Of a DNA stretch of 64,000 bases, positions 54,745-64,000 are shown in pieces (position 1 is the stretch's first letter; every line of letters begins with the position of its first letter). The stretch is taken from NCBI GenBank assembly GCA_021812245.1, contig JAKAOK010000001.1, positions 163,951-227,950 of the forward strand, given 5' to 3'. Source of the DNA: a bacterium. GTDB taxonomy: Bacteria > SZUA-79 > Acidulodesulfobacterales > Acidulodesulfobacteraceae. The notes beneath the pieces were generated by a model. The model searched no databases and had not been told where the DNA came from. It was given only the letters and a program-made list of their open reading frames with translations. The position numbers and the translations under genes are program-made.

Positions 54745-55062
54745 TTAAATTTTTTTATTAATAGAATCTTCAACCGTTAATTCTTTTGCCTCCGGCCACA
54801 GCCCCTCGATATTGTAATACGACCTTAAATCGTCGTGGATTAAGTGTATCATCATACTGCCGTAGTCTATAACAATCCATCTTGAGCCGGGGGTGGAAAG
54901 ACCTTCCTGTCCGAGAGGCTTCTGCCTGAAAGATTTGAGCAGATTGTCCGCTATCGCATTGAGCTGTCTGTCCGACGAGCCGCCGGCTATAATTATAAAA
55001 TCGGTTATTCCCGACACTTTCCTGACGTCAAGGACTAAGATATTATGCGCCTTTTTTTCCAA
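54745..55062 (-). CDS. rsfS: Ribosomal silencing factor RsfS
   Basis: RsfS binds L14 of the large subunit and blocks subunit joining in slow growth. The core VLDVRKVSGITDFIIIAGGSSDRQLNAIAD is clear. The given TTG start has no ribosome site, and the frame stays open upstream to a stop just beyond 55155. Residues SVISLLLEKKAHN match the family's usual N-terminal helix, so translation probably begins upstream of 55062. Only rare codons such as ATT at 55155, overlapping the nadD stop, are available in frame. Confidence 0.85.
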   Translation of the reverse strand: MEKKAHNILVLDVRKVSGITDFIIIAGGSSDRQLNAIADNLLKSFRQKPLGQEGLSTPGSRWIVIDYGSMMIHLIHDDLRSYYNIEGLWPEAKELTVEDSINKKI

Positions 55063-55150
55063 GAGAAGGCTTATAACGGATCTGATATTTTTATTTGTTC
55101 TTTTAAGCGGTTTTCTGCCGCTTTTAGAAGTATCGATTGTCTGTACCGCC

Positions 55151-55798
55151 TTAATATAACTTATTATTTATTATATAATTAATAACCTCGTTTGGCAACA
55201 AAAAGAGATTGGAAATATTATTTTTAAAATTATTTCTTATGTCGGTCGAAGAAATATCAAGCCTTGTGATTTTAAAGAAATATATGAACCTGTTTTTATC
55301 GGTAATAAGCCTGTTTTCTGTATAATCGACCCTGATGCCTTCTTTTAATTTATCGGGTAAAAAATCGATAAGCTTTATTAAATTTTTTAAATCGGATTTT
55401 TTATTTGACCTGTTGACGACGATAAAATTAATTTTATCGAAAATTTCTCCGGCGTTTTTCCAATTTCTCATATCGAAATAAGTATCCATTCCTGCAATAA
55501 AATACAGTTCGTCTGACGGATATATTTTTTTCAGTTGAACAATCGTATCATAGGAATAAGAAAATCCTCCTCTTTTTATTTCAATATCCGACGCCTCGAA
55601 TTTTTTATGGTTTTTTATTGCTATATTTATCATTTCGATTCTTTTTTCGGGATTAATCTCCGGCATTTTTTTATTAGAAGTTATATTGGTAGGGATAAAT
55701 ACAACCTTATTTAAAAACGTCTGCGCAACTTCTTCGGCCGCCCTCAAATGCCCAAAATGAACCGGATTGAATGTGCCGCCGAAAATTCCTATTTTCAT
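55151..55798 (-). CDS. nadD: Nicotinate-nucleotide adenylyltransferase
   Basis: NadD makes deamido-NAD from nicotinate mononucleotide and ATP. Motifs are GIFGGTFNPVHFGHLRAAEEV (nucleotidyl-transfer HxGH) and the C-terminal ISSTDIRNNFKNN. The 215-residue length is typical. It lies 12 bp after proA. Confidence 0.96.
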   Translation of the reverse strand: MKIGIFGGTFNPVHFGHLRAAEEVAQTFLNKVVFIPTNITSNKKMPEINPEKRIEMINIAIKNHKKFEASDIEIKRGGFSYSYDTIVQLKKIYPSDELYFIAGMDTYFDMRNWKNAGEIFDKINFIVVNRSNKKSDLKNLIKLIDFLPDKLKEGIRVDYTENRLITDKNRFIYFFKITRLDISSTDIRNNFKNNISNLFLLPNEVINYIINNKLY

Positions 55799-55810
55799 AA
55801 TCTATATAAC

Positions 55811-57088
55811 CTATAATCTTTTCTGATAATTTCCCAGCACTATAAATTTGGTCGTCGTAAGTTCTCTGGCGCCCATCGGTCCAAACGCGTGAATTTTTGA
55901 GGTGGATATGCCTATCTCGGCGCCGAGTCCCAGCTCGAAACCGTCGTTAAATCTTGTAGAAGCGTTAACCAAAACGCATGAAGAATTTACTTTCTTAATA
56001 AATTCTAATGCCCTTGAATAATTTTCCGTCATTATAGATTCGGTGTGATTGGAACCGTGCAGTTTTATATGCTTTATAGCTTCATCCATATTCTTAACGG
56101 CTTTTACCGACAGAGTAAGATTGAGGTACTCGGCATCCCAGTCGGCATCAGCCGCCGGAGTTATAAAGTTAAACTTATCTTTGAAAATATGCAGGATTTC
56201 TCCGTCAACTCTGGTTTCTACGTTGTTTTTTTTAAGTTCGCCAAGCATCAGGGGCATAAATTTATCCAATATTTCGGAATGGACTAAAAGGGTTTCTAAG
56301 GCATTGCAGACGGAAGGCCTCTGCGCCTTAGAATTTATAATTACGCCTATAGATTCTCCGAAGTCCGCATATTTATCGACGTATATATGACATACCCCTT
56401 TATCGTGTTTTATCACCGGAATTTTGGAATTTTCCGTTACGAACGAAATAAGACCTTCTCCGCCTCTCGGTATTATCAGGTCTATATATTTTTTTTGGGA
56501 TATTAATTCTTTTATCGCCGACCTGTCGGTATATGGAACCATCGAAACCGCTTCGGGAGGTAGTCCGTTAATCTCAAGGCTTTCGGAAACGATAGAAGCG
56601 AGTATTTTGTTTGAATTAATGGCTTCAGAACCCCCGCGTAAAATTACGGCGTTTCCAGAAAGCAGGCATAGTATTGAGGCATCGATAGTAACGTTCGGTC
56701 TAGATTCGTAAATTATCCCGATTACGCCGAGAGGTATCCGCATTCTGCCCACCATAAGACCGTTTGGTCTTGTCGTTATATTTTCTATTTCTCCTATAGG
56801 GTCTTTTATTTTCATTACGTCTTCTATGGAATCAATCATGGAATCGAAAGTTTTTTCGGATATAAAAAGTCTGTCCGTCATAGGCTTGCTAAGACCGGCC
56901 GATTTTGCGTTTTCGACGTCTTTGTAATTTTCGGCTTCTATCAGTTTTTTATGTTTAATCAAAAGTCCCCTAAGGGTTCTGAGTATATTAAGTTTTGTTT
57001 CCGAACCCGCACTTGCAATATTACTGCTTGCGCCGTAAGCCTTTTCGGCAATTTCTTCTATGGGCGGCATTCTGTCGTTTTGTTTCAT
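55811..57088 (-). CDS. proA: Glutamate-5-semialdehyde dehydrogenase
   Basis: The 425-residue enzyme reduces glutamyl-5-phosphate to the semialdehyde in proline synthesis. Signatures are RMRIPLGVIGIIYESRPNVTIDASILCLLSGNAVILRGG, the catalytic Cys in AQRPSVCNALET, and NASTRFNDGFELGLGAEIGISTSK. It lies 33 bp after proB. Confidence 0.97.
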   Translation of the reverse strand: MKQNDRMPPIEEIAEKAYGASSNIASAGSETKLNILRTLRGLLIKHKKLIEAENYKDVENAKSAGLSKPMTDRLFISEKTFDSMIDSIEDVMKIKDPIGEIENITTRPNGLMVGRMRIPLGVIGIIYESRPNVTIDASILCLLSGNAVILRGGSEAINSNKILASIVSESLEINGLPPEAVSMVPYTDRSAIKELISQKKYIDLIIPRGGEGLISFVTENSKIPVIKHDKGVCHIYVDKYADFGESIGVIINSKAQRPSVCNALETLLVHSEILDKFMPLMLGELKKNNVETRVDGEILHIFKDKFNFITPAADADWDAEYLNLTLSVKAVKNMDEAIKHIKLHGSNHTESIMTENYSRALEFIKKVNSSCVLVNASTRFNDGFELGLGAEIGISTSKIHAFGPMGARELTTTKFIVLGNYQKRL

Positions 57089-57121
57089 AGTTATTACTCC
57101 CGCTTATCTATATTATAATAA

Positions 57122-58273
57122 TTATAATACGGAAATTACCATTTTATCTTTATGGACGACTAAAGAGGATATCTTGTCTTCGCCGAATTTTAATTTTATT
57201 TCTTCGGAGCTTAATCCTTTTATTTTTTTTATATCTCCGGAATCAAGATTGGCTATGCCTTTAGAAAATAAGGCGCCGTCTTCGTTTACTATATATATAC
57301 CGTCGCCTTTTTTAAAATCGCCTTTTATTTTAATAATGCCGCCTGCAAGAAGGCTCTTGTTTTCATAAGTAATCGCCCTGATAGCTCCTTCGTCCGCAAC
57401 TATTTCACCGGCTTTTTCCATGCCGAATAAAAGCCAATGCTTTTTTTTATTTATTTTATTAATAGAAGAATTTATTAAAGTTCCGCTCAAATTTCCGGCT
57501 ATCAAAGAATTAAGGCTTTTTTTGTCTTTTCCAGACATAATTATCGTATCTATGCCGGCGCTCGACGCAATGAAAGATGCATAAAGTTTAGATTTCATTC
57601 CTCCGGTACCGTGCAGGCTCTTAGAGGTCTCTTTAAAATTTTTAATATAATTTTTTATATCGTTTATTATTTTTACCGGTTTTGCATCTTTATAAAGGTT
57701 TGGATTTTTATCGAAAACTCCCTTCACGTTGGAAAGAATTATGAGCAGGTCGGCGCATACTAAGTTTAAAACAAGAGCGGACAGATGGTCGTTATCTGAA
57801 AATTTTATTTCTTCGTATGAAACGGTATCATTCTCGTTTATTATGGGAACGACGCCGTTCTTTAACAATTCATATATGGTATTTCTTGCGTTTGTAAATC
57901 TTCTCCTTATTGATATGTCTTCTTTGGTCAAAAGAATCTGAGCGGTTTTAAGTCCGCGGCGCTTAAAGCAGGAATCGTAATTTCTCATCAAAACAGCTTG
58001 CCCACAGGCTGCAAACGCCTGTTTCTGCGGAATCGAAAAGTTATTCAATTCCGAGTTTATATTCAATAAATCTTTTCCGGCGGCAATAGCGCCGGAAGAA
58101 ACCAGTATTACCTCTTTTTTTTGACCGATTAACGAAAAAGAAAGGTCGCAAATATTTTTAAAGGCGGATGAAGACGGTTTTCCGTCTTCATTTAAAAGCA
58201 CCTGCGTGCCTATTTTAATAACAATTCTCTTCTTAGAGTCTAAATATTTTTTAAAATTATTAAGTTCTTCCAC
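57122..58273 (-). CDS. proB: Glutamate 5-kinase
   Basis: The 383-residue kinase has VIKIGTQVLLNEDG, VSSGAIAAGK and NENDTVSYEEIKFSDND-type segments and a C-terminal PUA domain (about 285-370). It forms glutamyl-5-phosphate for ProA, encoded next. It lies 42 bp after obgE. Confidence 0.96.
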   Translation of the reverse strand: MEELNNFKKYLDSKKRIVIKIGTQVLLNEDGKPSSSAFKNICDLSFSLIGQKKEVILVSSGAIAAGKDLLNINSELNNFSIPQKQAFAACGQAVLMRNYDSCFKRRGLKTAQILLTKEDISIRRRFTNARNTIYELLKNGVVPIINENDTVSYEEIKFSDNDHLSALVLNLVCADLLIILSNVKGVFDKNPNLYKDAKPVKIINDIKNYIKNFKETSKSLHGTGGMKSKLYASFIASSAGIDTIIMSGKDKKSLNSLIAGNLSGTLINSSINKINKKKHWLLFGMEKAGEIVADEGAIRAITYENKSLLAGGIIKIKGDFKKGDGIYIVNEDGALFSKGIANLDSGDIKKIKGLSSEEIKLKFGEDKISSLVVHKDKMVISVL

Positions 58274-58315
58274 TTAATTGTTTTATATTATTAATAGATT
58301 AATTATATTTGTCAA

Positions 58316-59338
58316 TTATACCGCAATCTCTTTTTTATTCAAAGAGGCATTTAAAATATTTTTAAGCTCGTTTATGCCGGCATTGTTATATGCAGATATA
58401 AAATATACCGGAATATTTTCTTTTTCAAAAAATTTTTCGGCTTCTTTCATAATTTTATTTAATTTTTTCGTATCGGTTATTAAATCTATCTTGTTTATCA
58501 CGGCTATTTGCTTTTTTTTAAGTATCTCTTCTTTGTATCCGGCTATTTCTTTAACGACGATTTTATACCTGTCCTCAATTTCTTTTAAAGTTCCAATTTC
58601 TATTAAGTGCAGAAGAATATTAGACCTTTCTATATGGCTTAAGAACTTCAAACCCATACCCGCTCCTTCCGAAGCACCCTCTATTATGCCCGGTATGTCA
58701 ACCAAAGTTAAAGTCTTATCTGTTCCGTCATCGAAAAAAACTCCAAGATTAGGGGTTTTAGTAGTAAACGGATAGGAAGCTATTTTTGGGCGGGAACCTG
58801 TTAATTTAGAAATAAGAGTGGATTTTCCGGCATTTGGAAGGCCTACTATGCCGATGTCGCCTATGCTTTTCAGAATAAGCCGTACTTTCTTGGTTTTACC
58901 GGAAGTTCCCGGCTGGGCGAAACGCGGTCTCCTGTTTGTGGAAGTCTTAAAAAAAGAATTGCCCTTACCGCCGATGCCGCCTCTTAACAGCACTGCTTTT
59001 TCGCCGTCAGCCGCAAGGTCGGCTATAATTTCGTTAGAATCGAAATCAACGACCGTCGTGCCGACCGGTACCGTTATAACGATATCTTTTCCGTCTCTGC
59101 CTTTTTTATTGTTTCCCTGTCCGTTGCCGCCGTTTCCGGCAATATATCTCGGCTTATACCTGAAATCGAGAAGGCTTGTTATGTTATGAGAGGCATTAAA
59201 TAAGACGTCTCCGCCTCCGCCTCCGTCGCCGCCGTCCGGTCCTCCCTTCGGAATAAATTTCTCCCTTCTAAAACTGACCGCGCCTCTGCCTCCGTTGCCG
59301 GAAGCAATGGTTATCAGGGCATTATCGACAAATTTCAT
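58316..59338 (-). CDS. obgE: GTPase ObgE
   Basis: The 340-residue protein has the glycine-rich Obg domain (GGRGAVSFRREKFIPKGGPDGGDGG), then the G domain with GLPNAGKSTLISKLTG, DIPGIIEGASEGAGMG and NKIDL. It lacks the variable C-terminal OCT domain. Obg assists large-subunit assembly. It lies 69 bp after rpmA in the usual rplU-rpmA-obg order. Confidence 0.97.
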   Translation of the reverse strand: MKFVDNALITIASGNGGRGAVSFRREKFIPKGGPDGGDGGGGGDVLFNASHNITSLLDFRYKPRYIAGNGGNGQGNNKKGRDGKDIVITVPVGTTVVDFDSNEIIADLAADGEKAVLLRGGIGGKGNSFFKTSTNRRPRFAQPGTSGKTKKVRLILKSIGDIGIVGLPNAGKSTLISKLTGSRPKIASYPFTTKTPNLGVFFDDGTDKTLTLVDIPGIIEGASEGAGMGLKFLSHIERSNILLHLIEIGTLKEIEDRYKIVVKEIAGYKEEILKKKQIAVINKIDLITDTKKLNKIMKEAEKFFEKENIPVYFISAYNNAGINELKNILNASLNKKEIAV

Positions 59339-59407
59339 ATGAATTTATTTCTGGGGGATATACTCTGGGAATATAATTAATTTGTATGCGGCCGATACCG
59401 GAATAAT

Positions 59408-59671
59408 TTATTGTTCTTCTGCAGGGATAATGCTGACGAATCTTCTATTATTTTTTCCGGCATGAAATTTAACAAAGCCTTTTATTATGGAATAAAGAGT
59501 GTAATCCTTGCCTGCTTTGACGTATTTTCCGGGATGGAAAGAAGACCCTACCTGACGGACTATAATCTCTCCGGGTTTGACTAATTGACCGCCAAATCTT
59601 TTAACTCCCCTTCTCTGTCCTTGACTGTCTCTTCCGTTTCTTGAACTGCCTCCGGCTTTTTTGTGCGCCAT
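59408..59671 (-). CDS. rpmA: 50S ribosomal protein L27
   Basis: The 87-residue protein begins [40 protein letters not shown], the standard L27 N-terminal tail that reaches the peptidyl-transferase centre. It follows rplU by 39 bp. No N-terminal cleavage motif of the Firmicutes type is seen. Confidence 0.98.
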   Translation of the reverse strand: MAHKKAGGSSRNGRDSQGQRRGVKRFGGQLVKPGEIIVRQVGSSFHPGKYVKAGKDYTLYSIIKGFVKFHAGKNNRRFVSIIPAEEQ

Positions 59672-59710
59672 AATATCACCCTAATATATATAATTTAATA
59701 TAATAAATTT

Positions 59711-60022
59711 TTATGCAATGCCCGTTATTCTGACTTCCGTAAAGTTCTGCCTGTGCCCTCTTTTTTTTCTTTCGTCTTTACGGCGTTTCATCTTAAATAC
59801 TATAATTTTTTTAGCCCTTCCGTTTCTAACGACAGTGCCGGTAACGCTTTTGTTTTTTAAAACTTCTTTGTCCGTCAGCAAAACGCCTTCGTTCTTCAAT
59901 GCTATAGGCGCAAAAGTTACTTCCTCGCCTTTTTCTTTAAATAAAGTTTCTATTCTTATAATATCTCCCTGCGCGACCACATATTGTTTCGAACCGGAAG
60001 TTATAACGGCGTAATTGTTCAT
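59711..60022 (-). CDS. rplU: 50S ribosomal protein L21
   Basis: The 103-residue protein has YAVITSGSKQYVVAQGDIIRIE and the C-terminal KRRKDERKKRGHRQNFTEVRITGI typical of L21. It is the first gene of the operon and has an AAGAGGA ribosome site. Confidence 0.97.
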   Translation of the reverse strand: MNNYAVITSGSKQYVVAQGDIIRIETLFKEKGEEVTFAPIALKNEGVLLTDKEVLKNKSVTGTVVRNGRAKKIIVFKMKRRKDERKKRGHRQNFTEVRITGIA

Positions 60023-60087
60023 TACTGATCCTCTTTGTTTTATATAATTAAATAAATATATACTATATGTTTAAACTTGAATATATT

Positions 60088-60116
60088 ATTTTAATAGGTT
60101 TTTATAATATTGTCAA
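60088..60116 (-). promoter_or_regulatory. Predicted sigma-70 promoter of the rplU operon
   Basis: TTGACA (60111-60116), a 17-bp spacer and TAAAAT (60088-60093) lie on the minus strand, with the -35 just inside the end of waaA. Transcription would start about 60 bp upstream of rplU. It is one of the two best promoter matches in the window. Confidence 0.7.
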
Positions 60117-61460
60117 CTTCTTTTTAGCACTCAAAATTACCGATAGAAAATTTAAATTTTGCAGCGACGAGCCTTTATTTTGAGATATAAGGGCTAATCC
60201 GCTTTTAGACGCCGCTTCCGACGCTTTTTCGTTATATAAATATTCAGCTAATGCGCCATATAATTCTCGGGGGGAACCTACCAATCTTCCCGCCCCTATT
60301 TTTATAATTTCACCTGCTATTTCTGAAAAATTTTGAATATATCTGCCGAAAATTACAGGTTTTCCGAAAATTAAAGGCTCCATGAGGTTATGTCCTCCCG
60401 CGTCCACCATACTCCCTCCTACGAAAGCGACGCTGCATATGTTATAAACTGTAAGCAATTCTCCTATTATATCGACTAAAATAACCGTCGTTTCCGATCC
60501 CCCCTGTTTAGAAATATCCAATTTAAAATCCGGAGAATATATGGAAGAAAGTTTATAAATTTCTATTCCTCTTTTTTCAAAAAAATTATATACTTCGCCG
60601 AATCTTTCCGGATGCCGCGGCGCTATAAATAAAAACAATTTATCTTTTTTAAAATTTTTGTTTAATTCTATTGCGGCGTCAAAAATTAAATTCTCTTCTC
60701 CTTCATGCGTGCTTCCGGCGGCTATAATTTTTCCGCTATTAAAGATTCTTTTCAATTTATTGCTTTTTTCTTCAATTCCTTCCGTAATAAGCCCTATATT
60801 TAAATCAAATTTCATATTGCCGGTTATATGAACGTTTTCCTTCTTGATTCCAAGTCTCAAAAATTTTTTGCGGTAAGTTTCCGATAAACATAAAACTATG
60901 TCGATTTTATCAAAAACGTATCTGAAAAAAAAACTAAAATTTAAGTAATTTTTGTAAGATTTGTCAGATATCCTTGCATTTATTACGGCAACCGGAATAT
61001 TCCTTCTGCTTAATACGTTAAATAAATTAGGCCATATTTCCGTTTCGACGGCGATAAACAATAACGGCTTTATCAGCCGCAGAATGCTTTTAACCGAAAA
61101 ATAAAAATCGTACGGAAAATAGAATATTGAAATATCCCCGCTGTTTCTGTAAAGATTTTTTGCAAAATCATAGGCGGTTTTTGTGGTAACCGACAGATAT
61201 ATTTTTTTACCGGTTTTATTCTTAAGCAGATCGATGAAATTAACGGACGCCCTCAGCTCCCCGAGGGATACAGCATGAATCCATATCCCTCCTTCTGAAG
61301 CAGAATCTTTTAACGGCTTGAAAGCAAAAGGAAACAGTTTGTAAAAAAAACCTTCGATTTTTTTATTTTTCGTCAAGCTGAATATGATTAACGCTATAAA
61401 GAAAAACGGGAATAAAAGTAAAAGAAGAATATTATAAAAGGCAAATAAGACTTTTTCCAT
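60102..61460 (-). CDS. waaA: 3-deoxy-D-manno-octulosonic acid (Kdo) transferase
   Basis: WaaA adds Kdo to lipid IVA at the inner membrane. The 452-residue GT30 protein has an N-terminal membrane anchor, GGIWIHAVSLGELRAS, FIAVETEIWPNL, VINARISDKSYKNY and AGSTHEGEE-like segments, and FVGGSMVDAGGHNLMEPLIFGKPVIFG near the C-terminus. It follows msbA by 12 bp. Confidence 0.95.
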   Translation of the reverse strand: MEKVLFAFYNILLLLLFPFFFIALIIFSLTKNKKIEGFFYKLFPFAFKPLKDSASEGGIWIHAVSLGELRASVNFIDLLKNKTGKKIYLSVTTKTAYDFAKNLYRNSGDISIFYFPYDFYFSVKSILRLIKPLLFIAVETEIWPNLFNVLSRRNIPVAVINARISDKSYKNYLNFSFFFRYVFDKIDIVLCLSETYRKKFLRLGIKKENVHITGNMKFDLNIGLITEGIEEKSNKLKRIFNSGKIIAAGSTHEGEENLIFDAAIELNKNFKKDKLFLFIAPRHPERFGEVYNFFEKRGIEIYKLSSIYSPDFKLDISKQGGSETTVILVDIIGELLTVYNICSVAFVGGSMVDAGGHNLMEPLIFGKPVIFGRYIQNFSEIAGEIIKIGAGRLVGSPRELYGALAEYLYNEKASEAASKSGLALISQNKGSSLQNLNFLSVILSAKKKLTIL

Positions 61461-61472
61461 ATATATAGACAG

Positions 61473-63245
61473 CTATTCCATCTGTTTGACAATAAGATTT
61501 TTATAAATTCCGTCATGCTTTATCAGTTCGTCGTCAGTTCCGCTTTCGGCTATTCCTCCCTTTTCCAAAACATAAATAATATCGGCATGTTTTACGGTAG
61601 AAAGCCTGTGGGCTATAACGAGTGCGATTTTATTTCTGCATAAACCGTTTTGATTCCCGTCCGACCCGAATAAAGCATTCTGGATTTCTTTTTCTGATTC
61701 GCTGTCCAAAGACGACGTAGCCTCGTCAAGTATTAATACAGGGGAATTTTTTAAAAAGGCCCTCGCAATCAAAATCCTTTGCTTCTCGCCGCCCGACAGC
61801 CTTGAACCTGCTTCATCCACTACGGTATCGTACCCGCCGGGAAGGCTCATTATAAAATCATGGGCAAATGCCAATTTTGCTGCATTCATTACGTCTTCCG
61901 CGCTTTTACCGTCGGTTCCGTATTCTATATTAAATCTTATGGATTCGTTAAACAGCACTACGTTCTGTGATACATAAGATATGGAATTCCTTAGCTCTTT
62001 TACGCTAAATTCTTTTATATTGATTCCGTTTAGCCTTATCTCTCCCGCATCCGGTTCGTAGAAACGGGGTATGAGCATCGAAACGGTGCTTTTGCCTGCC
62101 CCTGAATAACCGGCTAAGGCTGCTATTTCTCCTTTATGAATTTTTATATTTATATTTTTTAAATCGTAATTTTCGTCTTTGTCTTTATCGTAGCTAAAAT
62201 AAAGACCGCTTATTTCCAGAGTTGTAATTTCCGGAGGAACGGGCGTCGTTCCGCCTTCCTCTTCTGGTTTTTCGTCTAATATGTCAAAGATTCTGGTCCC
62301 TGCGGCTATGCCTTCCTGAAGACTGTTATTGAGGCGCGATAAACTTTTAACCGGCTCGTAAAGCAAAAGAATTGCCGTTAAAAAAGAGAAGAAACTGCCG
62401 GGCGTATATCCGAATTTTATTACCTGAAGCCCGCCTATAAATATAATGGCGGCAACGGAAATCCCTCCTACCAATTCAACAAAGGGTACGGTCAGTCCTC
62501 TTATTTTAGTCATTCTCATAAAAAACCTGTAAAGATTATCCGATAATTTCTTAAAACGGCCGATCTCAGATTCTTCCATATTATAAGCCTTAACCATTCT
62601 TAAATTGGAAATAGTTTCATCCAAAAACTTGGTTATATTTCCCATTTCCGTCTGCGTATCGGTACTGGTTCTTCTTGCTTTTTTACCGAGCATGGTTACT
62701 GGAAAGATTACTATGGGAAACAATACCAAAACGGCTATCGAAAGATAAAAATCCATATATATTATTACGGCTAAAAGCACTATTACGGTAAGAATATCTT
62801 TCATAACTGCGCTCACCGAATCCGAAACGGTTCTCTGGATAATGTTTATGTCGTATGTTATTCTTGCAATTAAAACCCCTGTAGGAATCTTATTCAGCCT
62901 TGAAACAGGCAGTTTTACCACGGCGGAATAAACCTCGTCCCTTAGGGAGCGTATAATATTCTGCCCCACTGAACCAGTGTAATAAAATTCGGCATAATAA
63001 AAAATATTTTTTACAAGAAATATTAATACGACAAGCAGGGGGATCAATATAAGTTCGGTATAGCTTTTAGTGATAAATATGTTATTTATCAGCGGCTTTA
63101 CTATATAGGCAAGCGCGCCGGTAAGCGCGGAAACGACCGCCATGCTTATTACCGCTATAGTAAGCCTTTTTTTATAAGGCAGTATATAAGGCAGGAGTCT
63201 TTTTAAAACCGATAAATCTTTTTTTATATTTTTTTTATTAAACAT
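61473..63245 (-). CDS. msbA: Lipid A export ABC transporter MsbA
   Basis: The 590-residue half-transporter has six N-terminal membrane helices (about 1-330) and an ATPase domain with Walker A AGYSGAGKST, signature RLSGGEKQRI, Walker B VLILDEATSSLD and the H-loop IAHRLS. Its place between lpxB and waaA supports lipid A-core flipping rather than drug export. It overlaps the lpxB stop by 8 bp. Confidence 0.93.
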   Translation of the reverse strand: MFNKKNIKKDLSVLKRLLPYILPYKKRLTIAVISMAVVSALTGALAYIVKPLINNIFITKSYTELILIPLLVVLIFLVKNIFYYAEFYYTGSVGQNIIRSLRDEVYSAVVKLPVSRLNKIPTGVLIARITYDINIIQRTVSDSVSAVMKDILTVIVLLAVIIYMDFYLSIAVLVLFPIVIFPVTMLGKKARRTSTDTQTEMGNITKFLDETISNLRMVKAYNMEESEIGRFKKLSDNLYRFFMRMTKIRGLTVPFVELVGGISVAAIIFIGGLQVIKFGYTPGSFFSFLTAILLLYEPVKSLSRLNNSLQEGIAAGTRIFDILDEKPEEEGGTTPVPPEITTLEISGLYFSYDKDKDENYDLKNINIKIHKGEIAALAGYSGAGKSTVSMLIPRFYEPDAGEIRLNGINIKEFSVKELRNSISYVSQNVVLFNESIRFNIEYGTDGKSAEDVMNAAKLAFAHDFIMSLPGGYDTVVDEAGSRLSGGEKQRILIARAFLKNSPVLILDEATSSLDSESEKEIQNALFGSDGNQNGLCRNKIALVIAHRLSTVKHADIIYVLEKGGIAESGTDDELIKHDGIYKNLIVKQME

Positions 63246-64000
63246 TTTTTAATATTTTATCATAAATAACGCCTGCCGCCCCATCGAAAGGATTAACGCC
63301 TGCATCTAGCGTGGAAATTATACCGGATATTTTATTTAATATGGATTTTCGGTAGCCGTCGTCCTTTAAAAATTTATCGGCTTCCTTAAAAACGTTTTGA
63401 GGGGTAAATTCAGATTCTATAAGTTCCGGAACTATTAAATCGCCTGCAAGTATATTTATAAGTCCGGCATATTTTATTCTGATTAAAATTTTAGCAAGAA
63501 TATAAGTTAAATAGTTTAAATAATAAAATATTATCACGGGTTTGCCGTAAAAGCAGGCTTCTAAAGAGGCTGTCCCGCTAGCGGCTATGATTAAATCGCT
63601 CGACGAAAGAGCAAAACCGACCGAACCGGTAAAAGAATACCATTTATCCGATATCATACCGTTATTTTTTAATGCCGTCCTGAAATAAGACGAATCAATC
63701 TCTTGTCTGAAGGGAAAAATAAAAAAAGCATTTTTATAAGCTGATTTTATCAATAAAATAGATTCGATTATGCGTTTTGAATGATATTTAAGTTCTGTTT
63801 TCCTTGAACCAGGCAAAAATGAGATAACGGGGTATTTACCGTTCAACCCGTTTTTTGTTTTTTCGTCCGCCGGATTGATTCCGCCGCCCGCAAATGCGGC
63901 GTCTCTTTTATTTAAAACATATAAAGGGTTGCCGAAATAATAAGATTCGACGCCTTCTTTTTTATAAATATCCTGCTCGAAAGGGAAATGGTTATAACGA
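63238..64000 (-). CDS. lpxB: Lipid-A-disaccharide synthase, C-terminal part (5' end cut by window edge)
   Basis: The minus frame is open from 64000 to the stop at 63238 (254 codons). It reads YNHFPFEQDIYKKEGVESYYFGNPL (the family's lPFE...GHPL region, here GNPL), then VISFLPGSRKTELKYH and ASGTASLEACFYGKPVIIFYYLNYLTY. LpxB joins UDP-diacylglucosamine and lipid X in lipid A synthesis. A shorter start at 63846 would be a TTG inside the domain and is not the true start. Confidence 0.93.
   Translation of the reverse strand, partial: RYNHFPFEQDIYKKEGVESYYFGNPLYVLNKRDAAFAGGGINPADEKTKNGLNGKYPVISFLPGSRKTELKYHSKRIIESILLIKSAYKNAFFIFPFRQEIDSSYFRTALKNNGMISDKWYSFTGSVGFALSSSDLIIAASGTASLEACFYGKPVIIFYYLNYLTYILAKILIRIKYAGLINILAGDLIVPELIESEFTPQNVFKEADKFLKDDGYRKSILNKISGIISTLDAGVNPFDGAAGVIYDKILKNV

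Overview
The window looks like a chromosome segment of a low-GC, Gram-negative, anaerobic or microaerophilic bacterium. Lipid A/LPS genes (lpxB, msbA, waaA) show an outer membrane. Rubrerythrin and a flavodiiron protein indicate oxygen defence typical of anaerobes. The order ispE-spoVG-tRNA-Gln-prs-rplY-pth-ychF, a haem-c chemoreceptor and a complex I without NuoE suggest a deltaproteobacterial (Desulfobacterota-like) lineage; an Acidulodesulfobacterales-type genome is plausible, but this is a guess from gene content. Nearly all host genes lie on the minus strand, many with good Shine-Dalgarno sites and several with TTG starts.

Layout. 1-7642 (minus): flavodiiron protein, a TIGR02757 protein, a DUF3857 protein, rubrerythrin, a small Q/N-rich protein, a phosphate acyltransferase, panB and a truncated nitroreductase. 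7761-8933 (plus): hemW. 9004-9092: tRNA-Ser(UGA). 9093-15576: a genomic island. 15591-19214 (minus): ABC exporter, TPR protein, glycosyltransferase; 19275-19916 (plus): marC. 19913-38800 (minus): complex I operon nuoA-N followed by ispE, spoVG, tRNA-Gln, prs, rplY, pth, ychF. 39048-49425 (minus): rho, histidine kinase, NtrC-type regulator, haem chemoreceptor, acs, pepA and a degenerate GGDEF protein. 49496-60022 (minus): rplU-rpmA-obgE-proB-proA-nadD-rsfS-TPR protein-gpmI-rluD-pgeF-coaE. 60102-64000 (minus): lpxB (partial), msbA, waaA.

The most unusual part is the island at the 3' end of tRNA-Ser. It carries a compact plus-strand cargo: an XRE-type regulator gene split by a -1 frameshift, a DNA methyltransferase, a putative PD-(D/E)XK endonuclease, a Dam-like adenine methyltransferase, and a 790-residue ABC-type ATPase with a zinc hook and a C-terminal R-x3-E...H pattern resembling RloC/PrrC anticodon nucleases. 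No integrase or transposase is visible. The island is bounded by a 75-bp direct repeat that includes the tRNA 3' end. Inside this are a third copy of the tRNA 3' end, an inverted copy of the tRNA T-arm, imperfect inverted repeats at both cargo ends, and large palindromes. A second, smaller scar (33-bp perfect direct repeat) sits at the 3' end of tRNA-Gln, so tRNA 3' ends seem to be repeated targets in this genome.

In the host part, the NADH-input module of complex I is replaced by one protein joining the NuoF iron-sulfur domain to a GltD-like flavoprotein. This points to an electron donor or docking mode different from the standard NuoEF unit.
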